A stretch of DNA of 64,000 nt from JAJDTR01 sp965220415 (GCA_965220415.1 OZ244829.1:3658001-3722000); one strand, 5' to 3'; positions 1 to 9,765 are shown, numbered from the stretch's first letter. Numbers and translations are program-made. The notes: generated from the letters alone by a model not told the origin.

Positions 1-2966
1 AAACGGGATTGAACGTTTCCGTGGAACTCGCGCAGTCAGGCGTCCTTGACCAACATGGCGTGGAGCTCATAGGTGCGAAGCTCGACGCGATTCAGAAAGC
101 CGAAGACCGCGAACTTTTTAAGAAAGCAATGCAGGAGATAGGGTTGAGCGTGCCGAAAAGCGGTATCGCGCATTCGTTAGAAGACGCCAACGCGCTCATT
201 TCCATGATCGGTTTTCCGGCAATTATACGCCCTGCGTTCACGCTCGGCGGCACCGGCGGCGGGATTGCCTACAACATCGAAGAGTTTGAGAAGATGGTAG
301 GGATTGGATTGGCGTTAAGCCCAATAAGCGAAGTCCTGATTGAAGAGTCGGTAATCGGGTGGAAAGAGTTCGAGCTTGAAGTCATGCGCGATGGTGCCGA
401 CAACGTCGTGATAATCTGTTCAATCGAAAATGTCGACCCGATGGGGGTTCATACGGGGGATAGCATTACGGTTGCCCCGGCACAAACGTTGACGGACAAA
501 GAATACCAGTACATGCGAGACTCGGCAATCAAGATTATTCGTGAGATCGGCGTTGATACAGGCGGCTCCAATATTCAGTTCGCCGTGCATCCGGGGGACG
601 GGAGACAGGTTGTGATTGAGATGAACCCACGGGTTTCGCGGAGTTCCGCGCTTGCCTCGAAAGCCACCGGATTTCCGATTGCCAAAATCGCGGCTAAATT
701 GGCTGTCGGGTATACCCTCGACGAGATTCCGAACGACATCACCCGCCAGACGCCGGCGTCCTTTGAGCCCACGATTGATTATGTTGTTGTGAAAATACCG
801 CGTTGGGCGTTCGAGAAGTTTCGCGGTACGGACGAAACCCTGACCATCCAGATGAAGTCGGTGGGGGAGGCGATGTCAATCGGCGGGACATTCAAGGAGG
901 CGTTACAGAAAGGCTTGCGTTCATTGGAAACCGGGTGGCACGGACTGGACAACCATGCACTCGAAGAACTACCGCTTTCCGAACTCGATCAGAAATTCAC
1001 CGTGCCAAACGTTGAACGGATTTTTTACATCAAACAGGCGTTGCGGCAACGGATGAGCGTTGAACAGATTTACGGCTATACGAAGATAGACCCGTTCTTT
1101 TTATATAACATCAAAGAGATTGTCGATTTCGAGGCGGAACTTGAGGAGAAATTCCAGCACTGGACACCGACTGAGCCGTCCACGGACTCTATGCGGAAGC
1201 TGGTCTACAAGGCAAAGCAGTTCGGATTTTCCGATCGCCAACTCGCAAGTATAAGTAATGTTTCCGAGGCGGATATCAGAAGGTGGCGCAAGGCGGCGGG
1301 GATTGAAGTGACGTTCAAAACAGTGGATACCTGCGCCGCCGAGTTTGAAGCCGAGACGCCTTACTACTATTCGACCTATTCCAGCGAGGATGAAGTTCGA
1401 CCAACGTCCAAGAGAAAGATCATGATATTGGGCGGGGGTCCCAATCGGATTGGTCAGGGAATCGAGTTTGATTACTGCTGCGTGCATGCCGCGATGGCGC
1501 TTAAGGAGGACGGTTACGAAACCATCATGGTGAACAGTAACCCCGAAACCGTCAGCACGGATTACGACACATCTGATCGACTCTATTTTGAACCGCTCAC
1601 GCATGAGGATGTTCTGAACATCGTTGACCGCGAACAGCCGGACGGCGTGATTGTTCAGTTTGGCGGTCAAACCCCGCTGAATCTTGCGCTGGGACTGCAG
1701 GAAGCCGGCGTACCAATTATCGGCACGAGTCCCGATGACATCGCTCGGTCAGAAGATCGAAAGCTGTTCAAAGAGGTGTTAAATCAGAGCGGTCTGGCTC
1801 AACCGCCAAACGGCATCGCGACCTCGATTGAAGAGGCGGCGCCCATTGCGGAGTCGATCGGTTATCCGGTCATCGTACGTCCATCGTATGTTCTGGGCGG
1901 ACGCGCCATGCAGATTGTCTACAATGAGGAATTGCTTATGGGTTACATGCGTTCGGCGGTCGCCGCATCACCGGAGCATCCCATACTCATAGACAAATAT
2001 CTGGAAGACGCGATTGAGGTTGATGTGGATGCGATTTCGGACGGGAATATCACCGTCATTGGCGGGATTATGGAGCATATCGAAGAGGCAGGCATCCATT
2101 CGGGCGACAGCGACTGCGTGTTGCCGCCGTATACATTGGTCGAGGAGCAGATTGACCAACTTAAAGAGTACACCTACGCACTTGCAAAAACGCTCAACTT
2201 ACGCGGTCTGATGAATGTCCAGTATGCCATCCGTAATGAACAAATTTTTGTGCTTGAGGTTAACCCGCGCGCCTCGCGGACAATCCCGTTTGTCAGCAAA
2301 GCCATCGGTGTTCCGCTGGCGAAGTTGGCAGCCCGGGTTATGGCGGGGAAAACCCTCAGAGAATTAGGATTTACGTCGGAGATTGTGCCGGAGTATTTCA
2401 GTGTCAAGGCTCCTGTTTTTCCGTTTGATCGTTTCCCGGGAGCGGACTCGCGCCTCGGACCCGAGATGAAATCGACCGGAGAAGTAATGGGAATTGACAT
2501 GGACCTTTCTCAAGCGTTCGCCAAAGCACAGGATGCGTGCGGCGACAAACTGCCGCTTGAAGGCACGGCGTTTATCAGCGTCCGGAACAAGGATAAGCGC
2601 GCGATTCTGTTCATAGCAAAGAAACTATGGGATATGGGGTTCAAGTTAATCGCAACCCATGGGACGGCGAAAGTACTCCGTCGAAACGGCATGGAAGTCA
2701 CGTTGGTGCACAGCATCGGAAAGGGGCGCCCGACCATATACGACTATATCAAGAATCACGCGGTTGCACTCATTATCAATACGCCTACAGGTGATTCGCA
2801 CCATTCCAATGAGAGCCTCATCCGGAAGATGGCGATTGAACACGACATCCCTCTGTTTTCCACGATTGCGGGGGCCTCCGGCGCCGTCAACGGAATAGAC
2901 GCACTCCGACGCGGCGAAATTTCAGTGTCGCCCCTCCAAAGTTACTATGAAGAACATGAAGCGTAA
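1..2966 (+). CDS. carB: Carbamoyl-phosphate synthase large subunit, 5' end cut by window
   Basis: Makes carbamoyl phosphate from bicarbonate, ATP and glutamine-derived ammonia for pyrimidine and arginine synthesis. The frame is open to the window edge, so roughly the first 90 residues of this ~1070-residue family are missing. Visible are the rest of ATP-grasp half 1 (EMNPRVSRSSALASK), the oligomerisation region, ATP-grasp half 2 (start GGGPNRIGQGIEFDY, later EVNPRASRTIPF) and a C-terminal MGS-like allosteric domain (GTAFISVRNKDK to the end). The repeated ATP-grasp halves make the identification very safe. No carA is visible; the next gene on this strand is unrelated. Confidence 0.96.
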   Translation, partial: TGLNVSVELAQSGVLDQHGVELIGAKLDAIQKAEDRELFKKAMQEIGLSVPKSGIAHSLEDANALISMIGFPAIIRPAFTLGGTGGGIAYNIEEFEKMVGIGLALSPISEVLIEESVIGWKEFELEVMRDGADNVVIICSIENVDPMGVHTGDSITVAPAQTLTDKEYQYMRDSAIKIIREIGVDTGGSNIQFAVHPGDGRQVVIEMNPRVSRSSALASKATGFPIAKIAAKLAVGYTLDEIPNDITRQTPASFEPTIDYVVVKIPRWAFEKFRGTDETLTIQMKSVGEAMSIGGTFKEALQKGLRSLETGWHGLDNHALEELPLSELDQKFTVPNVERIFYIKQALRQRMSVEQIYGYTKIDPFFLYNIKEIVDFEAELEEKFQHWTPTEPSTDSMRKLVYKAKQFGFSDRQLASISNVSEADIRRWRKAAGIEVTFKTVDTCAAEFEAETPYYYSTYSSEDEVRPTSKRKIMILGGGPNRIGQGIEFDYCCVHAAMALKEDGYETIMVNSNPETVSTDYDTSDRLYFEPLTHEDVLNIVDREQPDGVIVQFGGQTPLNLALGLQEAGVPIIGTSPDDIARSEDRKLFKEVLNQSGLAQPPNGIATSIEEAAPIAESIGYPVIVRPSYVLGGRAMQIVYNEELLMGYMRSAVAASPEHPILIDKYLEDAIEVDVDAISDGNITVIGGIMEHIEEAGIHSGDSDCVLPPYTLVEEQIDQLKEYTYALAKTLNLRGLMNVQYAIRNEQIFVLEVNPRASRTIPFVSKAIGVPLAKLAARVMAGKTLRELGFTSEIVPEYFSVKAPVFPFDRFPGADSRLGPEMKSTGEVMGIDMDLSQAFAKAQDACGDKLPLEGTAFISVRNKDKRAILFIAKKLWDMGFKLIATHGTAKVLRRNGMEVTLVHSIGKGRPTIYDYIKNHAVALIINTPTGDSHHSNESLIRKMAIEHDIPLFSTIAGASGAVNGIDALRRGEISVSPLQSYYEEHEA

Positions 2967-3101
2967 AACATCTTGTGAGTCGAGCGAAAGTGTGATACCC
3001 TAATTAACCTTGAACGATTGGACTAATTTTGCATTGCATTTGGATTCACAAGCAACAACGCCGGTGATTATCCAATCACCGATTTTTCCTCCTATTGAAT
3101 A

Positions 3102-3893
3102 ATGACGACTAATTCTATAAACAGCCATAGGCATCTGATACAGACGCTTGACGAAATTCTGAATGACCTTGAATTTGATACTAATCATCCTATCAAGATC
3201 GTGCGAATGGCGGACGGCAGGGAGGTTATCACCGTACGACCGAACCCGTTTACCGTGTCGCGCATGTATACCTCCGGGCGTCCAGACGGGAGGAAGCCCC
3301 ACGGGAAAAGTTCCTACTACAACTATATCCAAAGTCGGATGGAGGACTATCAAAACTCGAACGGCAGCGACGAAGGCTTTGAATTAACCGAGGACGAGTG
3401 GGGGACACTGTTTGACGAATCGTATGACCGATATACCCGCTATCTGCTCTGCGCGGGAATTAAACGCTGGCACGATGTGAAGCGCGACACCGACACCAAC
3501 TTGGCGGTGACCAACTTGGCGAAAAAATTCGCGCCGTCCGAAATTGCGTGGCAGAGCTATCAGTACAAGGGTTACATGCTCATGATGAACAGCATCGCGT
3601 GCGCGGAATTGAGTCTGATGGAGGACGAGCGGGCGGAGGCGTTAAGCCAAGTTAATGAGGGGATCCAGCGGATAGGTCAGTTTTGCGGAGAGTGTTTGCG
3701 AGAGAATCATGGCGAAGCCGAGAATATCACCCGCGAACGTTATCTTGCCAATCTAATCGAGTTTCGGACAGATCTAGAGTCTGTGGATGGGGGAGTGGAA
3801 GAGGAGGACAATCGTCAGGATGAAGACAACAACGGTGATGGCACGGACATCTTGGAGGAACTTGAACAGTTACTTGGTGAACAGGATCGATGA
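3102..3893 (+). CDS. Conserved-looking hypothetical protein with acidic C-terminus
   Basis: Encodes 263 residues not recognised as any family. The N-terminal half is mixed alpha/beta with a YYNYIQSRMEDY stretch; the middle (about residues 105-200) reads as helices (RYTRYLLCAGIKRWHDVKR, AWQSYQYKGYMLMMNSIA); the last 40 residues are almost all Asp, Glu, Asn and Gly followed by a short helix. There is no signal peptide or membrane segment, so it is probably cytoplasmic. It starts with ATG without a clear Shine-Dalgarno. Stop-free length and codon use comparable to neighbours support a real gene. Confidence 0.72.
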   Translation: MTTNSINSHRHLIQTLDEILNDLEFDTNHPIKIVRMADGREVITVRPNPFTVSRMYTSGRPDGRKPHGKSSYYNYIQSRMEDYQNSNGSDEGFELTEDEWGTLFDESYDRYTRYLLCAGIKRWHDVKRDTDTNLAVTNLAKKFAPSEIAWQSYQYKGYMLMMNSIACAELSLMEDERAEALSQVNEGIQRIGQFCGECLRENHGEAENITRERYLANLIEFRTDLESVDGGVEEEDNRQDEDNNGDGTDILEELEQLLGEQDR

Positions 3894-4088
3894 TTGTGAA
3901 ATCAATTAGAGGATTCGGATCTCAATGTAATGAGTGGTTGAAAACCGAACTTTAATCGTACCTGTTTAGTGTGTCGTTTGGTTCGTAGTATTACAGTTTG
4001 TCGCTCGTCCGGTCTGGGCATGTAAGCCCCCGATTAGCCAGAATTAGCATTATACTTCCCTACTCGGCGCGTTTCCTGCCTCCCGCTC

Positions 4089-4112
4089 GGTCTGGATTGG
4101 CAAATCCAGACC
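4089..4112. terminator. 10-bp perfect hairpin between convergent genes
   Basis: GGTCTGGATT and AATCCAGACC pair around a 4-nt loop. It lies between the convergent unknown gene (ends 3893) and rfaE2 (ends 4157), where a shared terminator is expected, but there is no T-run on either side. It may simply be one of the dispersed hairpins of this genome. Confidence 0.4.
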
Positions 4113-4156
4113 GATGGACTAAACAATTACCTTTAATCTATACGTGGGTGCGCCGT

Positions 4157-4645
4157 TTATTCTACTCCGTGCTTTTCTCGAATGGTCCTTATAAGGTTAG
4201 TCGTCGACTTGCCGGGGACATTCAATCCAACCATTACCTTCCCGCCGTTTGCCTCCACGACCTCACGCTCAATAACCTCATCTACTCTATAATCCCCACC
4301 CTTGATGTGGATGTCCGGTTTCAGTTGTGACAGTACTGCTTTTGCATCGCGCTCCGAGAATACCGTGACAAAGTCCACGCACTCAAGCCCCGCCAACAAT
4401 TCCACGCGTTCGGTTTCCGGGACAAGCGGACGATCCGCGCCTTTCAACGCTCGCACAGAGCTGTCGCTATTGACACACACGATGAGCAGATCCCCAACCT
4501 CGCGAGCCGCCTGCAGGTAGCGCAGATGGCCGAGGTGCAGTACGTCAAAACACCCATTGGTGGTGACGATGGTTTTGCCCTTGGTTTTGGCATCTTTGAG
4601 AATTTCTGCGAGTTGGGCGGAGGGATATATCTTTCGTCGTGGCAT
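4157..4645 (-). CDS. rfaE2: RfaE domain II nucleotidyltransferase (ADP-heptose synthesis type)
   Basis: A 162-residue cytidylyltransferase-fold protein matching the C-terminal half of HldE/RfaE, which adenylates D-glycero-beta-D-manno-heptose 1-phosphate. The NTP-binding motif is TTNGCFDVLHLGHLRYL (HxGH), followed by VNSDSSVRALKG and a C-terminal KSTTNLIRTIREKHG. The kinase domain I is absent, so the two activities are encoded separately, which is common in many phyla. It implies a heptose-containing surface glycan. The family is clear; the exact sugar is inferred. Confidence 0.9.
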   Translation of the reverse strand: MPRRKIYPSAQLAEILKDAKTKGKTIVTTNGCFDVLHLGHLRYLQAAREVGDLLIVCVNSDSSVRALKGADRPLVPETERVELLAGLECVDFVTVFSERDAKAVLSQLKPDIHIKGGDYRVDEVIEREVVEANGGKVMVGLNVPGKSTTNLIRTIREKHGVE

Positions 4646-5187
4646 TTTCAGAAATCGGGAATTTTGGCGAGTTGTCGGCTTTCGCTTGCGTTTGAGAGGT
4701 CAAAGGATATTTTAACTATACCAAATGAAGTATGTTTATTCAACCCCCATCGTTTTCTCCGCTAGGGGGAAACGCATCTGATTGTGGACCGTGTCCAAGG
4801 GTAGAAGAGTGGTTGACGATAGCGCACTGCCAGAACATTCGAAGGCTGCGTTCGGGACGGCACGGGGACCGTCCCCTACAACAATCGGATGTGGTTCGCA
4901 CGAAGGAAGGCGGCTCGCAATGGCGGAGTGGTCGCATCTGATTGCCTTAGTGATTCGTTCTTGACAAGTGGAGTGTTGTCTGATAAATTTTACTCCATTG
5001 AAAACCTCAAATAGGAAGTTCTAACCGTCGCATCCAGGCGTAAAAATTAACAGACGATTGTTATGCCGCCCAAATAGTAGATTACACGGACTAGTGGAAG
5101 AAAGGCAGCAAGTTCTCAAAAACTCGGTTTCGTCACTACACGGATTATCCAACGGACTGTAGATAGCTTTTGCGAAGGAGGATAATT
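4646..5187. other. Gene-free region with hairpin and repeat fragment
   Basis: No convincing coding sequence. At 4765-4782 lies AGGGGGAAACGCATCTGA, nearly the terminal inverted repeat of the small element at 63387-63622, here apparently as a single end. At 4854-4875 GGGACGGC and GCCGTCCC-type arms form a hairpin ending in CCTAC. Another partial match (GTCGCATCTGATTG) is near 4931. The 3' part carries the Shine-Dalgarno AAGGAGG for the Uma2 gene. Confidence 0.6.
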
Positions 5188-5967
5188 ATGGATACCGTAA
5201 ATGAGTTTCAATTCAAGCAGAAAAAGTATATGCCCGTCTTTGCAAAAGCGAGTGGAAAACCGACGATTTTCATTGAGGGATACCCGTGCGAGGACGATGA
5301 ACCTATGGCAGCGACTGGATTTCACGCTGAGCAGATTACCACGTTTTCCGATCAACTTTCGCGATATTTTGAAATTAACTCACATGTTTACATTGGCATT
5401 GACAGTTTCATCTATTATCGCGAAGGAGACAGCGCAAAGTTCGTCGCCCCAGATGTTTACGTCGTCCTAGGTGCTGATAAAAATCCACAGCGGCGAAGTT
5501 TTTATACTTGGTCGGAAGGCGCCGTTCCTACGGCTGTTTTTGAATTCCTTTCCGACACGACAGCGAATCAGGATCGGCATGAAAAAGTTCGACTGTACAT
5601 GGTTGATATAGGCGTTCAGGAATACTTTATCCATCAACCCGAAATGGACAAGCGATCGGAATTTCGTGGATGGCGGCGGATTCCTTCCGGTGGCATGGAG
5701 GAAATCGTGCCGGATGAACGGGGAGGCTTGTTCAGCGAAGCGCTAAATCTCTGGTTTCGATGGGAGGAGCAACTTACGACCCAAGTCAGACTTTTGCGCC
5801 CGTATCTTCCCGATGGCACGCCGATTACAACATCTAAGGAAGAGCATCGCCTTAGGGTGGAAGCGCAGGCACTTGCCGCAGAAGAAGCCGAGCGTCGGCG
5901 AGAGGCGGAAGCGGAGTTGGAACACCTCCGTGCACAACTCGCTAACCGCCAAGAGGAGAACGCTTGA
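5188..5967 (+). CDS. Uma2-family (DUF820) PD-(D/E)XK protein
   Basis: A 259-residue member of the Uma2 family, a PD-(D/E)XK nuclease-fold group that is highly multiplied in Cyanobacteria and Poribacteria and whose biological role is not settled. The core reads FVAPDVYVVLG (Asp), AVFEFLSDTT (Glu), then QDRHEKVRLYMVDIGVQEYF (Lys and the typical strand). The last 45 residues form an Arg/Glu/Ala-rich coiled coil (AQALAAEEAERRREAEAELE), usual for this group. Start ATG 5188 chosen because AAGGAGG lies 6 nt upstream; the longer TTG-initiated frame overlaps that site. Confidence 0.9.
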   Translation: MDTVNEFQFKQKKYMPVFAKASGKPTIFIEGYPCEDDEPMAATGFHAEQITTFSDQLSRYFEINSHVYIGIDSFIYYREGDSAKFVAPDVYVVLGADKNPQRRSFYTWSEGAVPTAVFEFLSDTTANQDRHEKVRLYMVDIGVQEYFIHQPEMDKRSEFRGWRRIPSGGMEEIVPDERGGLFSEALNLWFRWEEQLTTQVRLLRPYLPDGTPITTSKEEHRLRVEAQALAAEEAERRREAEAELEHLRAQLANRQEENA

Positions 5968-6039
5968 CTAGCAGGTCTCCCAAACAATTTAGGAGTTGCG
6001 CATTCAGACGCCTTGGGTGTTTAGCGGCTAATGATCAGT

Positions 6040-6131
6040 GGGATCTCTATTGGGATTTGCTATCAGGATTAGCTATCGCATTCGCTATTCGCTCATTTGA
6101 TCCCTCCTTATTCAGTCGGTTAATTGATAGC
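6040..6131 (+). repeat. Modular dispersed repeat, copy 1
   Basis: Left module GGGATCTCTATTGGGATTTG and GCTATCGCATTCGCTATTCG, right module CATTTGATCCCTCC and TTCAGTCGGTTAATTGAT. Same order of modules as copies at 43936 and 24664 (reverse strand), including the TGATCCCTCC..A.TCAGTCGGTT arrangement. Confidence 0.75.
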
Positions 6132-6290
6132 TTTCTCCTCCGCATCCGCGACTTTCTATTGCCGCGAAAGTTCTACGTTTGAAAATGTAGCAACTATACC
6201 ATACGTTGGGTAATATTGTGCTTGTTTTCTCAGCAATACTGGTTTCGAATAGGGCTTACCCAGCACCAGCAGGCAGGTCGCGATTCGGAG

Positions 6291-6368
6291 GGGGATCTCT
6301 ATCGCGTTCCTTCTCCAGTCACTTGAGGGATCTCTATCGCGCTCATTATCCATTCGCTTGATCGCTCC
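6291..6368 (+). repeat. Modular dispersed repeat, copy 2
   Basis: Two left modules (GGGATCTCTATCGCG, GGGATCTCTATCGCGC) alternate with right modules (AGTCACTTGA, CCATTCGCTTGATC). The left module occurring twice shows that the repeat is built from internally tandem units. Confidence 0.75.
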
Positions 6369-6627
6369 TACAAGCGGATTTGGACGCTTTACTGGCACAG
6401 ATAGCATGACGGAGGCGTCTGTCGTCGTACAGATGCGATCACAATCTAACAGATCGTGGTACGGGAATCAATCGCCATTGGGATAGAATCCCTTGAAAAC
6501 ACGCAACTTCCAGCAGCGTAAAGTATAACTCAAAATTTGGACGCAGAAATTTTCAGATAAAAGTACATCCTTTAACTTGTGTCATTGCCACTTCAATCAG
6601 TCAAAAGACAAGGAGAAGATAGAATTC

Positions 6628-7683
6628 ATGAGTAAGCTACGGGTTGGAATCATCGGTTGCGGCGGAATCGCTCGCTCCCACTGCGATGCTATCGCGCAGC
6701 TCCACGATCAGGTTGAAGTCCTCGCTGTCGCGGATCTCTTTGAGGAAAAGCGGCGAGAGTACATGGAGAAATACAACATTCCCAAGGGATACGGCACTCA
6801 TACCGAACTCTTGAAGGACGATGACATTGACGCCGTAGCTGTCACGTTGGGACATCAACTCCATCACCGCCTTACCGTGGACGCTTGCAATGCCGGCAAG
6901 CACGTGTTGGTCGAAAAGCCGATGGCGATTAGCCTGGAGCAGTGCGACGACATGATCGAAGCCGCTTCTGCCAACGGTGTCAAGCTGATGGTCGGGCAGA
7001 CCCAACACTTTTATGGAACAAGCCTGAAGGCAAAGGAGATTCTTGATTCGGGAGAGCTGGGACCGCTAGTCACCGCCGTGTGCTACATGTCCAAAAAATG
7101 GGGATTCTCGGGACGTCCCCCACAGTACCGCAGCCGCTACCACGGCGGCGGCATGTGGCTGTCAAACGGTGTTCACGTGGTCGACCGTCTGACGTGGGTG
7201 ATGGCGTCGCAGGCGGTTTCCGTATCCGCATCTATCGGTACGCGGGCGCACTATCAGGCGGGCGACGACTCCGCTACGGCGTTCATTCGGTACAAGAATG
7301 GACTGGCGGGTGTTGCCGTATCGGTAGGCTACGCGGACGGCGCGCCGAGTTACGAGTGTCACGTTATCTGCGCCAATGGGTCGCTGCGGTTCAGCCAGCA
7401 CGGCGAAAAGTTCGTCAAGGTTGGAAAGGACGACAAATGGGAGGACGTGGCGTTTGACGATCCACCGGCTCAGTTCCAGAACGAGTGGAAAGGGTTTGTC
7501 GAAGCGATTCAGCAGAACATTGAGCCGCCCGCGCACGGCGAGTGGGGGCGTCACATCATGGAGATCCTGTTTGCGGCTGAGGAATCGGCAATAACGGGTC
7601 AGGAAGTGCTGCTGGAGAGCGGTTTGAATTGGACGACACAAACGTCCGGTTCACCGATAACGCGCGAGCACGGTTGGGTGTAG
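6628..7683 (+). CDS. Gfo/Idh/MocA-family oxidoreductase
   Basis: A 351-residue NAD(P)-dependent dehydrogenase of the glucose-fructose oxidoreductase/inositol dehydrogenase type. The Rossmann motif is VGIIGCGGIARSH at residues 5-17; the catalytic-region signature is HVLVEKPMAIS; a GGGMWLSNGVHVVDRLTW stretch carries the conserved His of the substrate site. Start ATG 6628 was chosen because AAGGAGAA sits 10 nt upstream; the longer frame adds an unlikely His/Cys-rich leader. Substrate is unknown: members act on sugars, inositols and sugar amines. Two further members occur at 9821 and 33000. Confidence 0.93.
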   Translation: MSKLRVGIIGCGGIARSHCDAIAQLHDQVEVLAVADLFEEKRREYMEKYNIPKGYGTHTELLKDDDIDAVAVTLGHQLHHRLTVDACNAGKHVLVEKPMAISLEQCDDMIEAASANGVKLMVGQTQHFYGTSLKAKEILDSGELGPLVTAVCYMSKKWGFSGRPPQYRSRYHGGGMWLSNGVHVVDRLTWVMASQAVSVSASIGTRAHYQAGDDSATAFIRYKNGLAGVAVSVGYADGAPSYECHVICANGSLRFSQHGEKFVKVGKDDKWEDVAFDDPPAQFQNEWKGFVEAIQQNIEPPAHGEWGRHIMEILFAAEESAITGQEVLLESGLNWTTQTSGSPITREHGWV

Positions 7684-8037
7684 GCAAGTCGCAGAGTTGA
7701 AGTTTATCTTCCGAGGTGAATAGGAAGAGGAGGATTGGAAGGATGGAAGCGTGGAAGGTTGGAAAAAGCCTTTCCACGTTCCCCTCATCTTCTGAACGGA
7801 AGACTCGAAGCTATACAGACACATAAAAATCTGCGGATCTGTCGATTTAGCCGACTTGTGCTTGGAGTTGGGTTTCACTGGGATCTCTATCGCAGTCACT
7901 GTTCGTTCCCTTGATCGTTCAACCCAACCTGCAGGCTTTAGGAATAATACGGATTTTATCAGACATAAAAGAAATGCATAATAACCTGAGAAAAATGATC
8001 TGAACTTTCAGTAAACCAGAACAAAAAGACAAATGTG
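7684..8037. other. Gene-free region with nested repeats
   Basis: No gene seen. Inverted arms GTTGGGTT (7868-7875) and AACCCAAC (7919-7926) enclose modular repeat copy 3. The same arms recur at 63444-63451 and 63534-63541. The rest is AT-rich and featureless. Confidence 0.55.
7880..7917 (+). repeat. Modular dispersed repeat, copy 3 (short)
   Basis: A minimal copy: one left module GGGATCTCTATCGCAGTCAC and one right module TTCGTTCCCTTGATC. It sits inside an inverted pair GTTGGGTT/AACCCAAC. Confidence 0.7.
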
Positions 8038-8613
8038 ATGACCTCTAACGAATGGATAAACAGTCTCAAAAGTCTCCAAATTCCCCCACCTTGTTTCCCT
8101 CGCCCATTTATATGTGACGGACTTCCTCAAGACCACAAGGTGATTGTAATCGGGAATTCCCCTTCCAGAGACATTGAGGTTGATTGGTGGTCTTTTTGGA
8201 CTGAAGATGGGTTTGACTATTGCAAGTTCAAGACAGAATACACTAGACGCTTTTGTGAATCAGAGACAAGGAAAAACTTCATTAACTCAATAATTATCAA
8301 ACTTAAGCCGATTACGATTATCGAAACTAACGCCTCTATGAGCAAATACGCTCATAAATATTCCAACCGTGAAGTTGTCAAGACTCTATTGGGAAATGTG
8401 CCAAATTTGAAAGCGATTATCGCATTTGGCAAATATGGTCGCAGATTAGCCGGAAAATCGGGGAAGTTGCGACCATACATAAATCTGCCAGATGAATCCA
8501 TCTATGAGTTCAAACATCCGTACGCCCCTATCAGTACTGAGGAAAGAAAACACATATTCTGCAAGGTAGAAATAGCCTGCGAAGAAATCAAAGTGTCTCA
8601 TATTCGACCGTGA
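8038..8613 (+). CDS. Small protein with possible uracil-DNA-glycosylase-like fold
   Basis: 191 residues, no assigned family. Motif spacing is reminiscent of the UDG superfamily: IVIGNSPSRD near residue 39 (motif 1 position), TIIETNAS near residue 100, IIAFGKYGRRLAG near residue 128 and YEFKHPYAP near residue 160 (where HPSP-type motif 2 falls). This is fold-level inference only; the catalytic Asp and Fe-S cysteines of better-known families are not obvious. The gene is visibly more AT-rich than its neighbours, flanked by repeats and AT-rich spacer, which fits recent acquisition. Start ATG 8038 follows GTG directly; no strong Shine-Dalgarno. Confidence 0.6.
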   Translation: MTSNEWINSLKSLQIPPPCFPRPFICDGLPQDHKVIVIGNSPSRDIEVDWWSFWTEDGFDYCKFKTEYTRRFCESETRKNFINSIIIKLKPITIIETNASMSKYAHKYSNREVVKTLLGNVPNLKAIIAFGKYGRRLAGKSGKLRPYINLPDESIYEFKHPYAPISTEERKHIFCKVEIACEEIKVSHIRP

Positions 8614-8715
8614 TGTTGAGAAACACGCTGTGCTAATGTTTCCACAAATAGCCCTCGTTGTTACAAATCTAGTGATAGGGATTGTTTATCCCTGTTAAGA
8701 AATGGAGTTTACTTA

Positions 8716-9765
8716 ATGTCTGAAAATCAGTTTCTGTTTACGCGTCATCCCGGATTGGAGAAATCTTGGCCATTTCTGCACGAGCGAATGGTCTCGCGCC
8801 TCAATGAATTGGGCGCCACGCTTGTCCTCAATACAGAAAGTAAGGATCCGATTCATCAACAGATTGAACTGGATAATGTCGTAGGCATCGCCCGTTTTGG
8901 AGGCCAACTAACAGCCGAATGCATCGCTCGAGCACCCAAACTGCGGGTGGTTGGTACGATGGAAGACAATACCGGCAAGAAAGATCCGTTCGACGCGTTG
9001 CAGGCAAGGAATATCCCGCTTATCGAATCGACACGCGCATGGGCACAATCGGTCGCCGAATGTGCTTTCGGATTGGCATTGGCGTCGCTGAGACGCACGG
9101 CGCAATGGCACCATCGAATGGTGAACAGGGAACCTTTGTGGACGTACGCTTACGGTCAATTCTGCGACGCGCCGGATTTTGTGAACGGAGATCTGGGGAC
9201 GAAGCATATCGGGGTTGTTGGATTGGGACAGATTGGCAGGAAGATTGCCCAGTGGTGCAGGGCTTTTGGCGCAACAGTTGACGGTTACGATCCCTTCGTG
9301 GATGAATCTCTGTTCAAGGAGTGGGATGTGCGTTCTGTCGATATGGACATGCTCGTTAGCGAAGCCGACATCGTGTTTATCGCTGTACCGCCTACACCGT
9401 CGTCACGCCATCTGCTCTCGCGCGAACGTATTTATCGCTTGCACAAAGGCGCTTTGGTTGTTGCAATTACACGTGCATTCGCCGTAGATATGGATGCCTT
9501 ACGCGAACGTATCCTCGCCGATGAATTGGCGGGGGCGTTTGATGTATACGATGTCGAGCCGCTCCCGGTGGATGACCCGTTGCGCGGACGCGACAACGTT
9601 GTGCATACGCCGCACATCGCCGGGAGAACCAAGGATGCGAATCTTCGTGTCGCCGATATGACTGTGGATGATTTTGCACGTGTCTTGAATGGAGAGAAGC
9701 CGCTCGGCGCCTTGACGCCCAAAGCCGCCGCCGTAAGAACGCAGAACCTTGATTTGCCATACTAA
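8716..9765 (+). CDS. D-isomer-specific 2-hydroxyacid dehydrogenase
   Basis: 349 residues, NAD-dependent reduction or oxidation of a 2-keto/2-hydroxy acid. The nucleotide-binding domain starts with IGVVGLGQIGRKIAQW near residue 163. Catalytic residues are in place: Arg in VVAITRAFAVD, Glu in DVYDVEPLP and His in VHTPHIAG. No ACT domain, so it is not a full-length SerA. GGAG lies 8 nt before the ATG. It is followed 55 bp later by a Gfo/Idh/MocA gene on the same strand, so the two may be cotranscribed in sugar-acid metabolism. Confidence 0.93.
   Translation: MSENQFLFTRHPGLEKSWPFLHERMVSRLNELGATLVLNTESKDPIHQQIELDNVVGIARFGGQLTAECIARAPKLRVVGTMEDNTGKKDPFDALQARNIPLIESTRAWAQSVAECAFGLALASLRRTAQWHHRMVNREPLWTYAYGQFCDAPDFVNGDLGTKHIGVVGLGQIGRKIAQWCRAFGATVDGYDPFVDESLFKEWDVRSVDMDMLVSEADIVFIAVPPTPSSRHLLSRERIYRLHKGALVVAITRAFAVDMDALRERILADELAGAFDVYDVEPLPVDDPLRGRDNVVHTPHIAGRTKDANLRVADMTVDDFARVLNGEKPLGALTPKAAAVRTQNLDLPY

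Larger units (their letters stand above)
5968..6627. other. Gene-free region with two dispersed repeat copies
   Basis: 660 bp without a supportable gene. It contains copies 1 and 2 of the modular TCTATCGC/CGCTTGATC repeat (6040-6131, 6291-6368). The remainder shows nothing recognisable apart from AAGGAGAA just before the oxidoreductase start. Confidence 0.6.

Noticed and set aside
5964..6182. Plus-strand reading frame over repeat copy 1 (similar frames at 43911 and 47904)
   Set aside because: The peptide similarity (DLY..SIAFAIRS) only reflects the shared DNA repeat; other copies break the frame and there are no ribosome sites.
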